From contig JAQWQJ010000046.1 of the NCBI GenBank assembly GCA_029244725.1, positions 1-63,988 on the forward strand: 63,988 nucleotides of DNA, given 5' to 3'. The position numbers and the translations under genes were made by a program. Under the pieces are notes generated by a model. The model saw nothing but the letters and a program-made list of their open reading frames with translations, was not told where the DNA came from and made no database searches. The stretch comes from Paracoccaceae bacterium. Lineage in GTDB: Bacteria; Pseudomonadota; Alphaproteobacteria; Rhodobacterales; Rhodobacteraceae. Shown here in pieces: positions 9,979 through 18,954 of this stretch (position 1 is the stretch's first letter; every line of letters starts with the position of its first letter).

Positions 9979-10976
9979 TAATTTGCCTCCGCGTAGATGT
10001 CAGTCCAAAGCTCTTCAAGTGCAGGCTCTGGGCTTGCTTTGGCGAATTCGGCGCTATCAATCACGATGCCTTTGATCTCTTTGTCGATTGCCTTCAGTTC
10101 ATCCTCGCTTGCGTGCTTCCCAGTCAGAAGCATTTCGCGGATATGCTCAATCGGGTCGCGTTCACTGCGCATTTTTTGAACTTCTTCGCGTGTTCGGTAT
10201 TTCGCCGGATCCGACATCGAGTGACCACGGTAACGGTAGGTCTTAACTTCAAGGATGTAGGGACCTTTGCCTGCGCGGCAATGCGCAACGGCTTTTTCGC
10301 TGGCTTCTTTAACGGCCAACACATCCATACCATCGACGGTTTGACCTTTAATCCCGAATGCCTCACCGCGCGTGTAGAGATCAGGCGTTGATGTCGATCG
10401 TTTCTGCGCGGTGCCCATGGCGTATTGGTTGTTCTCGATCACGAAGATAACTGGCAGGTCCCAAAGGGCAGCCATGTTGAACGTCTCATAGACCTGACCT
10501 TGGTTCGCGGCGCCGTCGCCGAAATACGCAAACGACACGTTGTCGTTGCCCTTGTATTTGTCAGAAAACGCGAGGCCAGCACCGAGAGGTACTTGGGCGC
10601 CAACAATTCCGTGGCCGCCGTAGAAATGCTTCTCTTTGCTAAACATGTGCATTGAGCCGCCCTTACCCTTTGAATAACCGCCTTCGCGGCCGGTCAATTC
10701 GGCCATTACGCCGTTGGGGTCCATGCCACAGGCCAGCATGTGGCCGTGATCGCGGTAGGATGTGATGCGTTTGTCGCCCTCTTTTGTTGCGGCCTCAAGA
10801 CCCACAACAACGGCCTCCTGACCGATATAAAGGTGACAGAAGCCGCCAATCAAACCCATGCCATAAAGTTGGCCTGCTTTTTCTTCGAATCGCCGGATCA
10901 GCAGCATGTCACGGTAGTAACCAAGTAGTTCCTCGGCAGAAACGTTTGGTTTCTTTGCGGTTTTACGGGTGGCCAT
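9978..10976 (-). CDS. pdhA: pyruvate dehydrogenase E1 alpha subunit
   Basis: A 332-residue thiamine-pyrophosphate-dependent E1-alpha. The TPP/Mg motif GDGAANQGQVYETFNMA lies near residue 160 with the following ENNQYAMGT, and the phosphorylation-loop-like segment RGHSMSDPAKYRTREEV is present although bacterial enzymes are not known to be regulated there. A lysine-rich N-terminus (ATRKTAKKPN) precedes the first helix. It is the first gene of the pdhA-VOC-pdhB-pdhC operon, with a GGAAGAGG-type ribosome site just before the ATG and a candidate operator palindrome in its leader. Confidence 0.96.
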   Translation of the reverse strand: MATRKTAKKPNVSAEELLGYYRDMLLIRRFEEKAGQLYGMGLIGGFCHLYIGQEAVVVGLEAATKEGDKRITSYRDHGHMLACGMDPNGVMAELTGREGGYSKGKGGSMHMFSKEKHFYGGHGIVGAQVPLGAGLAFSDKYKGNDNVSFAYFGDGAANQGQVYETFNMAALWDLPVIFVIENNQYAMGTAQKRSTSTPDLYTRGEAFGIKGQTVDGMDVLAVKEASEKAVAHCRAGKGPYILEVKTYRYRGHSMSDPAKYRTREEVQKMRSERDPIEHIREMLLTGKHASEDELKAIDKEIKGIVIDSAEFAKASPEPALEELWTDIYAEAN

Positions 10977-11002
10977 TGTGTCCTCTTCCTGCGCTTCAAA
11001 AT

Positions 11003-11022
11003 ATAGTTTAGCGTTAAACTAT
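11003..11022 (-). promoter_or_regulatory. palindrome in the pdhA upstream region, candidate operator
   Basis: An 8-bp perfect inverted repeat, ATAGTTTA-N4-TAAACTAT, lies 27-46 bases before the pdhA start codon, where a repressor would block transcription. I do not recognise the regulator. It does not match FnrL (TTGAT-N4-ATCAA). Confidence 0.45.
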
Positions 11023-11118
11023 CTATTACAGGAACCGCAGCCTTGAGGCGAGAAAAAAATCAAAAGACGGCGCATAACAGATATGCGTCGTATGCATTGT
11101 AACCAAAAAGAGCTCTAT

Positions 11119-11421
11119 TTATTGAAGAATGATCTCATTAGGACGGGCATACCCCAAAACGTCACGCGCTTGTTCGTCCAGCAAATCAAGATCGAGAAAT
11201 GAGTCCGAAAGCCGTTCCGTTAGATTGGTAATCTGCGCGATCTCTGCATTGAGGTCATCAAGGATCACCCGTTGTTGCAAAATCTCAGCGTTGATTTCCG
11301 CACGACGAAACAACCCATATTCGCCTTGCACCGCTGCAAAAGCAAAGTAGAGGCTCGCGGCCAAAGCCACGGCAAAAATTCCTAAAAGACGGATTTGTGA
11401 TCGGGACTGAACCTGATCCAT
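11119..11421 (-). CDS. ftsB: septum formation initiator, FtsB/DivIC family
   Basis: A 100-residue inner-membrane division protein. It has a short cytoplasmic N-terminus, one membrane segment (about residues 10-30, RLLGIFAVALAASLYFAFAA) and a periplasmic coiled coil (about 38-75) typical of FtsB/DivIC. FtsB works with FtsL and FtsQ in the divisome. I take the ATG at 11421, which gives the usual length; the open frame extends to a GTG at 11478. The location between pdhA and fba matches other Rhodobacteraceae as I recall. Identity rests on topology and the FtsB-like C-terminus (DEQARDVLGYARPNE). Confidence 0.8.
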   Translation of the reverse strand: MDQVQSRSQIRLLGIFAVALAASLYFAFAAVQGEYGLFRRAEINAEILQQRVILDDLNAEIAQITNLTERLSDSFLDLDLLDEQARDVLGYARPNEIILQ

Positions 11422-11499
11422 ATGCTCGATTTCCTGCCTTGATCGCCTCTGACGGGCGTTATCACTCAGATATCGCACATTTATTTGAACATGAGAACT

Positions 11500-11533
11500 A
11501 AAAAATGAAAACGGCCGGGGCTGATGGGCCCCG
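11500..11533 (-). terminator. intrinsic terminator after fba
   Basis: On the minus strand a 6-bp G+C stem (11528-11533 with 11516-11521) around a 6-base loop, followed after a short C/G step by a T-rich stretch (11500-11513). It sits about 30 bases beyond the fba stop. Confidence 0.65.
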
Positions 11534-11559
11534 ACTGCAAATCTGGCTGCTTAATCTGA

Positions 11560-12453
11560 TTAACCTGCGACTGAGGCGTTATAAATGCTGTCAATCGCGC
11601 CGCCGATTGCGCTGTCAAATTCATCGTCGCTTTGCTGCGCCGAAAGACCTTCGGTCAAGGCACGGCTGAAACTTGCAATCATACCAGAGTTCTTTGCCAA
11701 ACGCGTGTTAGCCTCTTCACGATCGTATCCACCGGATAGCGCTACGACACGTGTACAGCGTGGATGGTCTATCGCTAATTTATACTGGTTGGGCGTTTCT
11801 GGAAGGGTCAGTTTTAGCATAACGTTCTGATCGTCGTTCAACGCATCCAACTGTTTGAGCAACTCGGCAAGAAGTAGATCTTCGGCTTCGGCTTTGTCAT
11901 CAATAGAGATCGTAACTTCTGGTTCGATAATAGGCACAAGACCATGCCCAATGATCTGTTTGCCGATCTCAAATTGTTGCGCAACGTTTGCCGCAATACC
12001 AGTTGGGTTTGCTGCATCAATAACTGAACGCATTTTCGTGCCGAATATTCCCTTGGCTGAGGCTCGTTCCAGTGTTGCATCCAGGTCAGGCATTGGCTTC
12101 ATCAGCTTCACACCGTCAGTCGCGTCATCAAGACCTTTGTCGACCTTTAGAAATGGAACTACGCCGCGCTCTTCCCAAAGGAATTGAGCCGCAGGCTTAC
12201 CAGCGATCTCACGCTCCATAGTCATTTCAAACAGAATGGCGCCAACGACTTTATTGCCAGTGAAGGCGGGCGCTTGGGCGATACGTGAACGCATTCCGTG
12301 AATAAGGTCGAACATTTCGTCGTCGCTAGAGTAGCTATCCGCAGAAACACCGTACAAACCCAGCGCTTTTGGCGTGGAACCACCCGACTGATCAAGAGCA
12401 GCGACAAACCCATCGCCCGAGGTCATTTGTTCGAGTTGTTTTGCATTGCTCAT
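11560..12453 (-). CDS. class I fructose-bisphosphate aldolase
   Basis: A 297-residue TIM-barrel aldolase of the short bacterial class I type. It begins with SGDGFVAALDQSGGSTPKAL, contains FEMTMEREIAGKPAAQFLWE and GLVPIIEPEV, and has a lysine in VMLKLTLPE at the place of the Schiff-base lysine. It cleaves fructose-1,6-bisphosphate to dihydroxyacetone phosphate and glyceraldehyde-3-phosphate. It lies 108 bases downstream of pgk on the same strand, a common glycolysis/gluconeogenesis pairing in this group, and is followed by a terminator. Confidence 0.93.
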   Translation of the reverse strand: MSNAKQLEQMTSGDGFVAALDQSGGSTPKALGLYGVSADSYSSDDEMFDLIHGMRSRIAQAPAFTGNKVVGAILFEMTMEREIAGKPAAQFLWEERGVVPFLKVDKGLDDATDGVKLMKPMPDLDATLERASAKGIFGTKMRSVIDAANPTGIAANVAQQFEIGKQIIGHGLVPIIEPEVTISIDDKAEAEDLLLAELLKQLDALNDDQNVMLKLTLPETPNQYKLAIDHPRCTRVVALSGGYDREEANTRLAKNSGMIASFSRALTEGLSAQQSDDEFDSAIGGAIDSIYNASVAG

Positions 12454-12561
12454 AATGTGGTCCGCCTGAAAATGATTGTTGTCACCGTCTTACGGGAAGC
12501 GGTCCTAAGAACGCAATAATGGTGGCGCTAACAGACTTTCAGATTCCGCTATTACCGCGCT

Positions 12562-13740
12562 TTATTCTTCGAGTGCGGCAACTCCGGGTAAGGTTTTCCC
12601 TTCCATCCACTCAAGGAAAGCACCGCCGGCCGTCGAAATGTAGGTGAAGTCTTGCGCCGCACCTGCTTTGTTTAAGGCAGCGACCGTATCGCCTCCGCCT
12701 GCCACCGAAATCAAGTTGCCAGCTTTTGACAATTCCGCTGCTTTTGCGGCCGCTGCATTAGTCGCGGTGTCAAACGGTTCAATCTCAAATGCACCCAAGG
12801 GTCCGTTCCAGATCAATGTCTTGGCGTTGTCCAAAGTGGCCGCGATCTTGGCAACACTGTCTGGTCCAGCGTCAAGGATCATTGCATCTGCGGGGCAGGC
12901 GTCTGCAGCTACAGTTTCGTTTGCGGCGTTTGCTGCGAATTCACGCGCAACAACAACGTCCGTCGGCAAAATGATTTCACATCCGGCTATGATCGCTTTG
13001 CCAAGAATTTCCATCGCGATGTCTGTCATCTCATGCTCGGCGAGGGACTTGCCGACATCAACACCTTGGGCTGCAAGGAAAGTATTTGCCATACCGCCGC
13101 CAATCACGAGATGGTCGACTTTGCCGACTAAGTTGCCTAGCAATTCAAGCTTCGTCGAAACCTTCGCGCCGCCAACAACGGCTACAACAGGACGCTGAGG
13201 TTTACCCAAAGCATTTTCCAACGCTGTCAACTCGGCAGCCATCAAACGACCAGCACAGCTTGGAAGTAAGCGCGCGATTCCTTCCGTCGATGCATGGGCC
13301 CGGTGCGCCGCAGAAAATGCATCGTTGCAGTAGACGTCACCTAGGCTCGACAGAAACTTCGCCATCATGGGATCGTTCTTTTCTTCCATTTCGGTGAAGC
13401 GCGTATTTTCAACCAAGATCACCGCGTCAGACGCTTCCGCTTCGATCAGCTCACGTGACGGGCGTTCGATGAAAATTACAGGTCGACCTAGAACGGACTC
13501 CAACGTTGGCAAAGTGATCCGCAAGGACATCTCGGGAACGTACTGCCCCTTTGGCCTGCCGAAATGCGCCAGCAACACAGGCTTGCCGCCTTTGGCCAAA
13601 ATATCCTCAATTGTCGGTTTTATTCGCTCGATCCGCGTGGCGTCGGTCACTTTGCCGTTATCGACCGGAACATTGATATCCACACGGGTAACGACAATTT
13701 TGCCGTCCAATTCCATATCGTCGAGCGTTTTCCAACCCAT
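12562..13740 (-). CDS. pgk: phosphoglycerate kinase
   Basis: A 392-residue phosphoglycerate kinase, converting 1,3-bisphosphoglycerate and ADP to 3-phosphoglycerate and ATP. The N-terminal [20 protein letters not shown] with the conserved substrate arginine, [24 protein letters not shown] and the C-terminal nucleotide loop [13 protein letters not shown] are all present. Length is normal. It is divergent from the cyclophilin pair and upstream of fba. Confidence 0.97.
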   Translation of the reverse strand: MGWKTLDDMELDGKIVVTRVDINVPVDNGKVTDATRIERIKPTIEDILAKGGKPVLLAHFGRPKGQYVPEMSLRITLPTLESVLGRPVIFIERPSRELIEAEASDAVILVENTRFTEMEEKNDPMMAKFLSSLGDVYCNDAFSAAHRAHASTEGIARLLPSCAGRLMAAELTALENALGKPQRPVVAVVGGAKVSTKLELLGNLVGKVDHLVIGGGMANTFLAAQGVDVGKSLAEHEMTDIAMEILGKAIIAGCEIILPTDVVVAREFAANAANETVAADACPADAMILDAGPDSVAKIAATLDNAKTLIWNGPLGAFEIEPFDTATNAAAAKAAELSKAGNLISVAGGGDTVAALNKAGAAQDFTYISTAGGAFLEWMEGKTLPGVAALEE

Positions 13741-13868
13741 TGTGCAAATCCTTTTGGTGAAATGTTTCGCCGCTATAGGCCTGATAAGTCGTCTCAGGTC
13801 AACTCTGTCTTGGCAACACGGCCAATAGCGCTTACCTATCTGCCCAACATTATGACAGGAGACGCCAA

Positions 13869-14375
13869 ATGGCCGAAATCAAAGATCCCGAAAACACAAT
13901 TCTGCTTGAGCTTAAAGACGGCACCGTCACGATTGAGCTTCTGCCAGATATCGCACCGCTACATTGCGAGCGCATGAAGCAGCTTGCGCGTTCGGGTGAA
14001 TACGACAACGTTGCATTCCATCGTGTGATCGACGGCTTTATGGCGCAAACTGGTGACGTCCAGCATGGCGACATGGAAGACGGTTACAACATCCGCATGG
14101 CTGGCACGGGCGGATCAAGCATGCCAAACGTTAAGGCTGAATTCTCGGGCATTCCACATGACCGTGGAACAATCGGCGCGGCACGTTCGCAGAGCCCTGA
14201 TTCCGCCAACAGCCAATTCTTCATCAACTTCAGCGACAACCATTTTCTGAACCGTCAATACACAGTCTATGGGCGTGTCATTGAGGGCATGGAGCATGTT
14301 GATGCCATCACTCGCGGTGAGCCGGCGCCGAATCCTGATCGTATGGTCAGCATGAAAGTTGCCGCAGATGCGTAA
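13869..14375 (+). CDS. cyclophilin-type peptidyl-prolyl isomerase, cytoplasmic
   Basis: A 168-residue cyclophilin with the catalytic stretch [22 protein letters not shown] and the ANSQFFINF core. No signal peptide is present, so it should act in the cytosol. Its 3' end overlaps by eight bases the start of a second cyclophilin that has a signal peptide, so the operon supplies proline isomerases to two compartments. Confidence 0.95.
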   Translation: MAEIKDPENTILLELKDGTVTIELLPDIAPLHCERMKQLARSGEYDNVAFHRVIDGFMAQTGDVQHGDMEDGYNIRMAGTGGSSMPNVKAEFSGIPHDRGTIGAARSQSPDSANSQFFINFSDNHFLNRQYTVYGRVIEGMEHVDAITRGEPAPNPDRMVSMKVAADA

Positions 14376-14916
14376 GCTTGCGCTTGTATTTGCCCTCATG
14401 GCCAGCCCTGCGCTGGCCACTGGCATTCAGATTGAGGTTTCGGGCGTCTCTAACGGCACCGTTGTTATCGACCTGTTCGAGGACGTGGCACCGCTTCACA
14501 CACAGCGTATCGTAACCCTTGCGGCAGAAGGCGCCTATGACGGCGTTTATTTCCACCGCGTAATCGAAGGCTTCATGGCCCAAACGGGTGACGTTGAATT
14601 TGCGAAACTCGAAGGCGGAAACATGGCCTATGCTGGTATGGGTGGATCTCAATACCCTGATCTTCTTGCCGAGTTTTCAGATATTGCTTATGAACGTGGC
14701 GTCGTTGGCATGGCGCGTTCGCAAAACCCTAACAGTGCAAACAGCCAATTCTTCATCATGTTCAAACCGGGTCACTTCCTAAACGGGCAATACACAGTCG
14801 TTGGGCAAGTGACGTCTGGTATGGATGTTGTTGATGCAATCAAGTTGGGCAAAGGTCAGAACGGCTCTGTCGTTGGTGAACCTGACATGATGGCAACTGT
14901 GACGGTTACAGAATAA
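14368..14916 (+). CDS. cyclophilin-type peptidyl-prolyl isomerase, periplasmic
   Basis: A 182-residue cyclophilin whose first 19 residues ([19 protein letters not shown]) form a signal peptide with an Ala-x-Ala-like cut site, so it is exported. Catalytic [18 protein letters not shown] and ANSQFFIMF are conserved. The ATG at 14368 lies inside the end of the preceding cyclophilin gene; an upstream TTG is in frame but would spoil the signal peptide. It is a paralogue of the preceding gene, probably by tandem duplication followed by signal-peptide gain. Confidence 0.93.
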   Translation: MRKLALVFALMASPALATGIQIEVSGVSNGTVVIDLFEDVAPLHTQRIVTLAAEGAYDGVYFHRVIEGFMAQTGDVEFAKLEGGNMAYAGMGGSQYPDLLAEFSDIAYERGVVGMARSQNPNSANSQFFIMFKPGHFLNGQYTVVGQVTSGMDVVDAIKLGKGQNGSVVGEPDMMATVTVTE

Positions 14917-14966
14917 TCGCGTCCCCTCACAAGCGTGTGTAGGGGGCTATCGCAAATCAAAGATAC

Positions 14967-14996
14967 GGGCCATCTTCCAGAACAGGAGGATGGCCC
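14967..14996 (+). promoter_or_regulatory. hairpin bracketing the ribosome site of the DUF3179 gene
   Basis: GGGCCATC (14967-14974) and GATGGCCC (14989-14996) are perfect complements. The loop carries the AGGAGG ribosome site (14984-14989), and the second arm ends at the base before the ATG at 14997. Folding would partly hide the initiation region. Confidence 0.45.
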
Positions 14997-15965
14997 ATGT
15001 CATTTCTAAGATATTTTACAATTTTAGCCATACTGTTCGCAGGCACAGCCCAAGCAAGCCCAGAGTTCTGGAAGTTTGAATGGCCGAACACGGATTTTGA
15101 ACAAACTTCCGTTGACAGTTGGGTCGAAGTGATCTCGGGCGGGCCGCCAAAAGATGGTATTCGAGCCATCGATGATCCTCACTTTATTGGCATTGATCAG
15201 GTCGAAGATTTTGATGCACGCGAGCCGGTGATTACTGTTGCTTTAGACGGTGAAATAGCGCGGGCCTATCCTATTCGCTATCTAATGTGGCATGAGATTG
15301 TGAATGACAAAATCGGCGACATTCCTGTTGCCGTCACATTCTGTCCTCTGTGTAATTCGGGCATCACGTTCGATCGCAACGTTGGCGGTCAGGAACTTGT
15401 GTTCGGTGTTTCTGGCAAGTTGCGAAATTCTGACATGATAATGTTTGACCGCCAAACCGAAAGCTGGTGGCAACAAGCCGTTGGCACGGGCATCGTGGGC
15501 GAGATGAATGGAGTCGAGTTGAACACGCTACCGACTTGGATGGAAAGCTGGGATCAATTCAAAGAAGCCCATCCTAACGGATTGGTCATGGCTAAACCGC
15601 AGTTCCTGCGTCGTTACGGTCAGAATCCCTATTACAAATACGACAGCTCAACCCGTCCGTTTCTTTATAACGGCGAGAACCCACCGCACGATATTCCACC
15701 ATTGGTTCGTGTCGTTAGGGTAGGTGATATGGCTTGGCCTTTGACTCGTTTGGCCGAAGCCGGTGAAATTTCAGAGGGCAACGTAGTGCTTTCCTGGCGC
15801 GAGGGTCAGGCGTCAGCTTTGGATCAAAGGGAATTTTCCATCAGCCGAGATGTCGGTTCCGTCAGAGTTCGCGATGTCGCGGGCAATGATCTGCCACATG
15901 ATGTGATGTTTGCCTTTGCCTTCCACGCTTTTTGGCCGGATGGTCAGTGGATGATCGGCGAATGA
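14997..15965 (+). CDS. exported DUF3179 domain protein
   Basis: A 322-residue protein with an N-terminal signal peptide (SFLRYFTILAILFAGTAQA, cut near residue 20) and a DUF3179 domain covering most of the rest. The family hallmark is visible in VAVTFCPLCNSGITFDR (a conserved CxxC segment) and in MIMFDRQTESWWQQ. No biochemical role is established for DUF3179 that I know of. It is transcribed away from the cyclophilins and convergent with the hydrolase gene ten bases downstream. Confidence 0.85.
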   Translation: MSFLRYFTILAILFAGTAQASPEFWKFEWPNTDFEQTSVDSWVEVISGGPPKDGIRAIDDPHFIGIDQVEDFDAREPVITVALDGEIARAYPIRYLMWHEIVNDKIGDIPVAVTFCPLCNSGITFDRNVGGQELVFGVSGKLRNSDMIMFDRQTESWWQQAVGTGIVGEMNGVELNTLPTWMESWDQFKEAHPNGLVMAKPQFLRRYGQNPYYKYDSSTRPFLYNGENPPHDIPPLVRVVRVGDMAWPLTRLAEAGEISEGNVVLSWREGQASALDQREFSISRDVGSVRVRDVAGNDLPHDVMFAFAFHAFWPDGQWMIGE

Positions 15966-15975
15966 ACAAAACTCT

Positions 15976-16818
15976 CTAGTCGATGCTTTGAAAAGATTCC
16001 CATGTTCGCTGGGCAATGCGTGGGCCAATCGCGTAGTACCAATGTGTATGATCTGGAATGATCGACAGGGTTACGTCATGACCTGCTTGCGATAGACCAA
16101 GCGCGGTTTCACGCACCTCGTCTAAGGGAAATGTTTCATCCGCGTCACCGATATGAATCAAGATTGGGATGGCTTTCATGTTAGGCTCAGGTTTGGTTTT
16201 ACCTAAGTCCGCGCCATGCACCTCAACCGCGCGCCAAGGGCCTTCGCCTGAATTGGCAAGGCTTAGCGCCATTTTGCCGCCCGCAGAATGACCCGCCAAA
16301 AATAGACGCTCAGGATCGATATTGTAAGTCAGCATGGCATCCGCGACTAAAGCATCGTTAATAAAGACGGACCTGTCGTCTATCGTCCATCCTTGGCCGT
16401 CGATTGCATTAGGTGCCAGCAGTACAACGCCGCTTTTTCGCGCCAACAACTGCCACATATCCAGCATCGAACGCCCGCTGCGATCGATTCCGTGTAGCAA
16501 TACAACGGCGGAATGGGGCCCGCCTTCGGTTGGTCCCAAGCTATAGTAGATGCGCTCAATTGACTTCGACGGTTTGTTTGCAAGCGGAATCATAACTTTG
16601 TGCTCGGTTCCGATGCTTTCAGGTTCTGTATACTCAAAGCTCTTGGGTTGAGGCGCAAAAAACTTCGACATCGTTTCTTCGGTAAAGATACCTGGGTCAG
16701 GCGTTGGTTTTTCTACTCCGACACCATTGGTTTCCAAAAGCTTAAGAGCGTCGTCATAGAAATAGATTCCGCCTGCGAGAAGCGGCAAAAGGACAGCGAG
16801 AAGTCGAACAATCTTCAT
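15976..16818 (-). CDS. membrane-anchored or exported alpha/beta hydrolase
   Basis: A 280-residue serine hydrolase. The N-terminus from the ATG at 16818 (MKIVRLLAVLLPLLAGGIYF) is a signal peptide or anchor. The nucleophile elbow is AGHSAGGKM, and the acid and histidine are plausible in GDADETFPLDE and DHTHWYY. The closest families are LpqC/poly-3-hydroxybutyrate depolymerase-type and feruloyl-esterase-type hydrolases; the substrate cannot be told. A longer open frame reaches 16857 but would put 13 residues before the signal sequence. Confidence 0.75.
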   Translation of the reverse strand: MKIVRLLAVLLPLLAGGIYFYDDALKLLETNGVGVEKPTPDPGIFTEETMSKFFAPQPKSFEYTEPESIGTEHKVMIPLANKPSKSIERIYYSLGPTEGGPHSAVVLLHGIDRSGRSMLDMWQLLARKSGVVLLAPNAIDGQGWTIDDRSVFINDALVADAMLTYNIDPERLFLAGHSAGGKMALSLANSGEGPWRAVEVHGADLGKTKPEPNMKAIPILIHIGDADETFPLDEVRETALGLSQAGHDVTLSIIPDHTHWYYAIGPRIAQRTWESFQSID

Positions 16819-16952
16819 TGGTTTGGGCACAGCCTGTTGATAACATTTGCAACCCAAGGTGGAGATGTTTTGTGGTTAGACTATGACAATGGGAGGTTTT
16901 TGTTGGATCATCGAAAAGCGCGTATTTTGAGGCCGGCGGAGGGACTAACGGT

Positions 16953-17621
16953 TCAATCATGCTCGTTTGCGTGAAACAACCACCCAAACACCAGCACAGC
17001 AAGCATCGCTCCGATAACCTCGGCCGTGATGAAACCCGGCAGATCGGCGGGGCGAATGCCAGCGAATGTGTCCGAAAAGGCCCGTCCTATGGCGACCGCG
17101 GGATTGGCAAAACTTGTGGATGCCGTAAACCAATAGGCGGCAGTGATATACATACCAACTAGGGCAGGGATCGCCTCGGGACGAAAGCGAACACCGCCAA
17201 AAATCGCGGCGAGCAAACCGAAAGTTGCGACAATCTCGGCCCACCATTGCGCTGGACCAGCGCGAACGGTTTGTGAAACTTGCAAGATCGGCAGTTCAAA
17301 CATCAGGTGCGCGACAAACGTGCCGATTAACGCGCCGACGATTTGAAAACCAATATATCGAATGGTTTCAAACAACGGAATTTCGCGCCGAACGTAGAAC
17401 GCTAACGTAACGACGGGATTGAAATGCGCGCCCGATACAGGGCCAAGAATTGTGATTAGAACAAACAGGATCGCGCCCGTTGGAAGGGTATTGCCAAGAA
17501 GCGTGACCCCGCCATCGGCGCTTAATCTATCTGCCATAATGCCTGACCCGACCACGGTGCAAACCAACAGCGCAGTGCCAAGGGTTTCGGCCGCGAAGCG
17601 TCGGGACAGGGAGAAGTTCAT
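16953..17621 (-). CDS. aquaporin family channel (MIP)
   Basis: A 222-residue six-helix major intrinsic protein. The two pore loops read GAHFNPVVT and SFANPAVAIGR, i.e. an NPV in place of the first NPA box. The family carries water, glycerol or small neutral metalloids. The altered first box recalls the AqpS type linked to arsenite export in rhizobia, but no ars genes are nearby. It begins three bases after the tyrS stop on the same strand, so it is probably co-transcribed with tyrS, an odd pairing. Confidence 0.88.
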   Translation of the reverse strand: MNFSLSRRFAAETLGTALLVCTVVGSGIMADRLSADGGVTLLGNTLPTGAILFVLITILGPVSGAHFNPVVTLAFYVRREIPLFETIRYIGFQIVGALIGTFVAHLMFELPILQVSQTVRAGPAQWWAEIVATFGLLAAIFGGVRFRPEAIPALVGMYITAAYWFTASTSFANPAVAIGRAFSDTFAGIRPADLPGFITAEVIGAMLAVLVFGWLFHANEHD

Positions 17622-17624
17622 CGT

Positions 17625-18872
17625 TTAGCCGGCGAGCGTTACCAGTGCATGGCGCTTTTTGCCCGCACTGAGTTTGATAGGTGAAGCCAAGGCAGCCATG
17701 TCGATCATCAACCCTGCGTCGGTTAATGGTGCGTCATCGATCTTTGCGCCATTCTCTGCAATCAGGCGCTTAGCCTCCTTACCGGATTTGGCCAAACCAG
17801 ACTTAACGATCAATTGAACGATCGACACTGGAAGGTCGGTCGCAGCAATCTCCAACGTAGGCAAATCAGCACCAACACCGCCCTTTTCAAAGACCTCGCG
17901 CGACGTGGCCTCGGTCGCTGCTGCGGCTTCGGCGCCGTGACAAAGCGTGGTCACTTCATTGGCAAGAATGATCTTCGCCGCGTTGATGTCGGATCCTTCG
18001 AGTGACCCTAGACGTTCGCATTCGTCGATGTCTAATTCGGTGTAAAGCTTCAGGAACCGGCCAACATCTGCGTCTGTTGTATTCCGCCAGAATTGCCAGA
18101 ATTCATAAGGTGCGCACATGTCAGCATTCAGCCAGATCGCGCCATTCAGGGATTTGCCCATCTTTTTGCCGTCAGATGTGGTCAAAAGCGGCGAGGTCAG
18201 TCCGTAAATTTCATGATCCAAAACACGGCGCGTCAAGTCGATACCGTTAACGATATTGCCCCACTGGTCCGAACCGCCAAACTGCACAAGGCAACCGTAG
18301 CGACGGTTCAATTCAAGGAAATCGTACGCCTGTAGGATCATGTAGTTGAACTCAAGAAAGCTCAGCGATTGTTCACGGTCCAGACGCGATTTAACGCTTT
18401 CGAACGATAGCATGCGGTTCACACTAAAATGTCGCCCGATGTCGCGAAGAAACTCAAGGTAGTTGAGGTTATCCAACCACTCCGCGTTGTTCAGCATCAG
18501 CGCGCCTGTGTCGCCATCGTCATACGAAATGTATTTGGCGAACACCTTCTTTATGCCGCTGATATTGTCGTCGATCTGTGCTTCGGTCAGCAGAGGCCGC
18601 TCGTCCGCACGGAACGAAGGATCACCCACCTTAGTGGTTCCACCACCCATTAGTGTGATCGGCTTGTGACCGGTTTTTTGCAACCAACGCAGCATCATGA
18701 TTTGGATCAGCGATCCTACGTGCAACGAACTGGCCGTTGCATCAAAGCCGATATAACCCGGCACAACCCCTTTGCTCAGAGCCTCGTCAAAGCCCTGATA
18801 ATCAGTGCAGTCTGCCAAGAAACCGCGCTGCATCATCACTGCCATGAAGTCCGATTTGGGATGGTAGGTCAT
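17625..18872 (-). CDS. tyrS: tyrosyl-tRNA synthetase
   Basis: A 415-residue class I synthetase. The HIGH-like motif reads HVGS at residue 51, the KMSKS loop reads KMGKS (about 235), and a C-terminal S4 RNA-binding domain (about 350-412, [22 protein letters not shown]) is present. It is divergent from the AnmK-like gene across about 80 bases and followed immediately by the aquaporin gene. Confidence 0.96.
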   Translation of the reverse strand: MTYHPKSDFMAVMMQRGFLADCTDYQGFDEALSKGVVPGYIGFDATASSLHVGSLIQIMMLRWLQKTGHKPITLMGGGTTKVGDPSFRADERPLLTEAQIDDNISGIKKVFAKYISYDDGDTGALMLNNAEWLDNLNYLEFLRDIGRHFSVNRMLSFESVKSRLDREQSLSFLEFNYMILQAYDFLELNRRYGCLVQFGGSDQWGNIVNGIDLTRRVLDHEIYGLTSPLLTTSDGKKMGKSLNGAIWLNADMCAPYEFWQFWRNTTDADVGRFLKLYTELDIDECERLGSLEGSDINAAKIILANEVTTLCHGAEAAAATEATSREVFEKGGVGADLPTLEIAATDLPVSIVQLIVKSGLAKSGKEAKRLIAENGAKIDDAPLTDAGLMIDMAALASPIKLSAGKKRHALVTLAG

Positions 18873-18954
18873 GTCTTCTCTCTTTTCACATTGCGGGGCA
18901 GTCTATAAACCGCAATTGAGCTGGAGAAAACAGGTATTAAGGGCAGAGGCGTCA

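Noticed and set aside
12644-13198. 184-codon open frame opposite pgk
   Set aside because: Antisense shadow of a strongly conserved gene; no recognisable domain.
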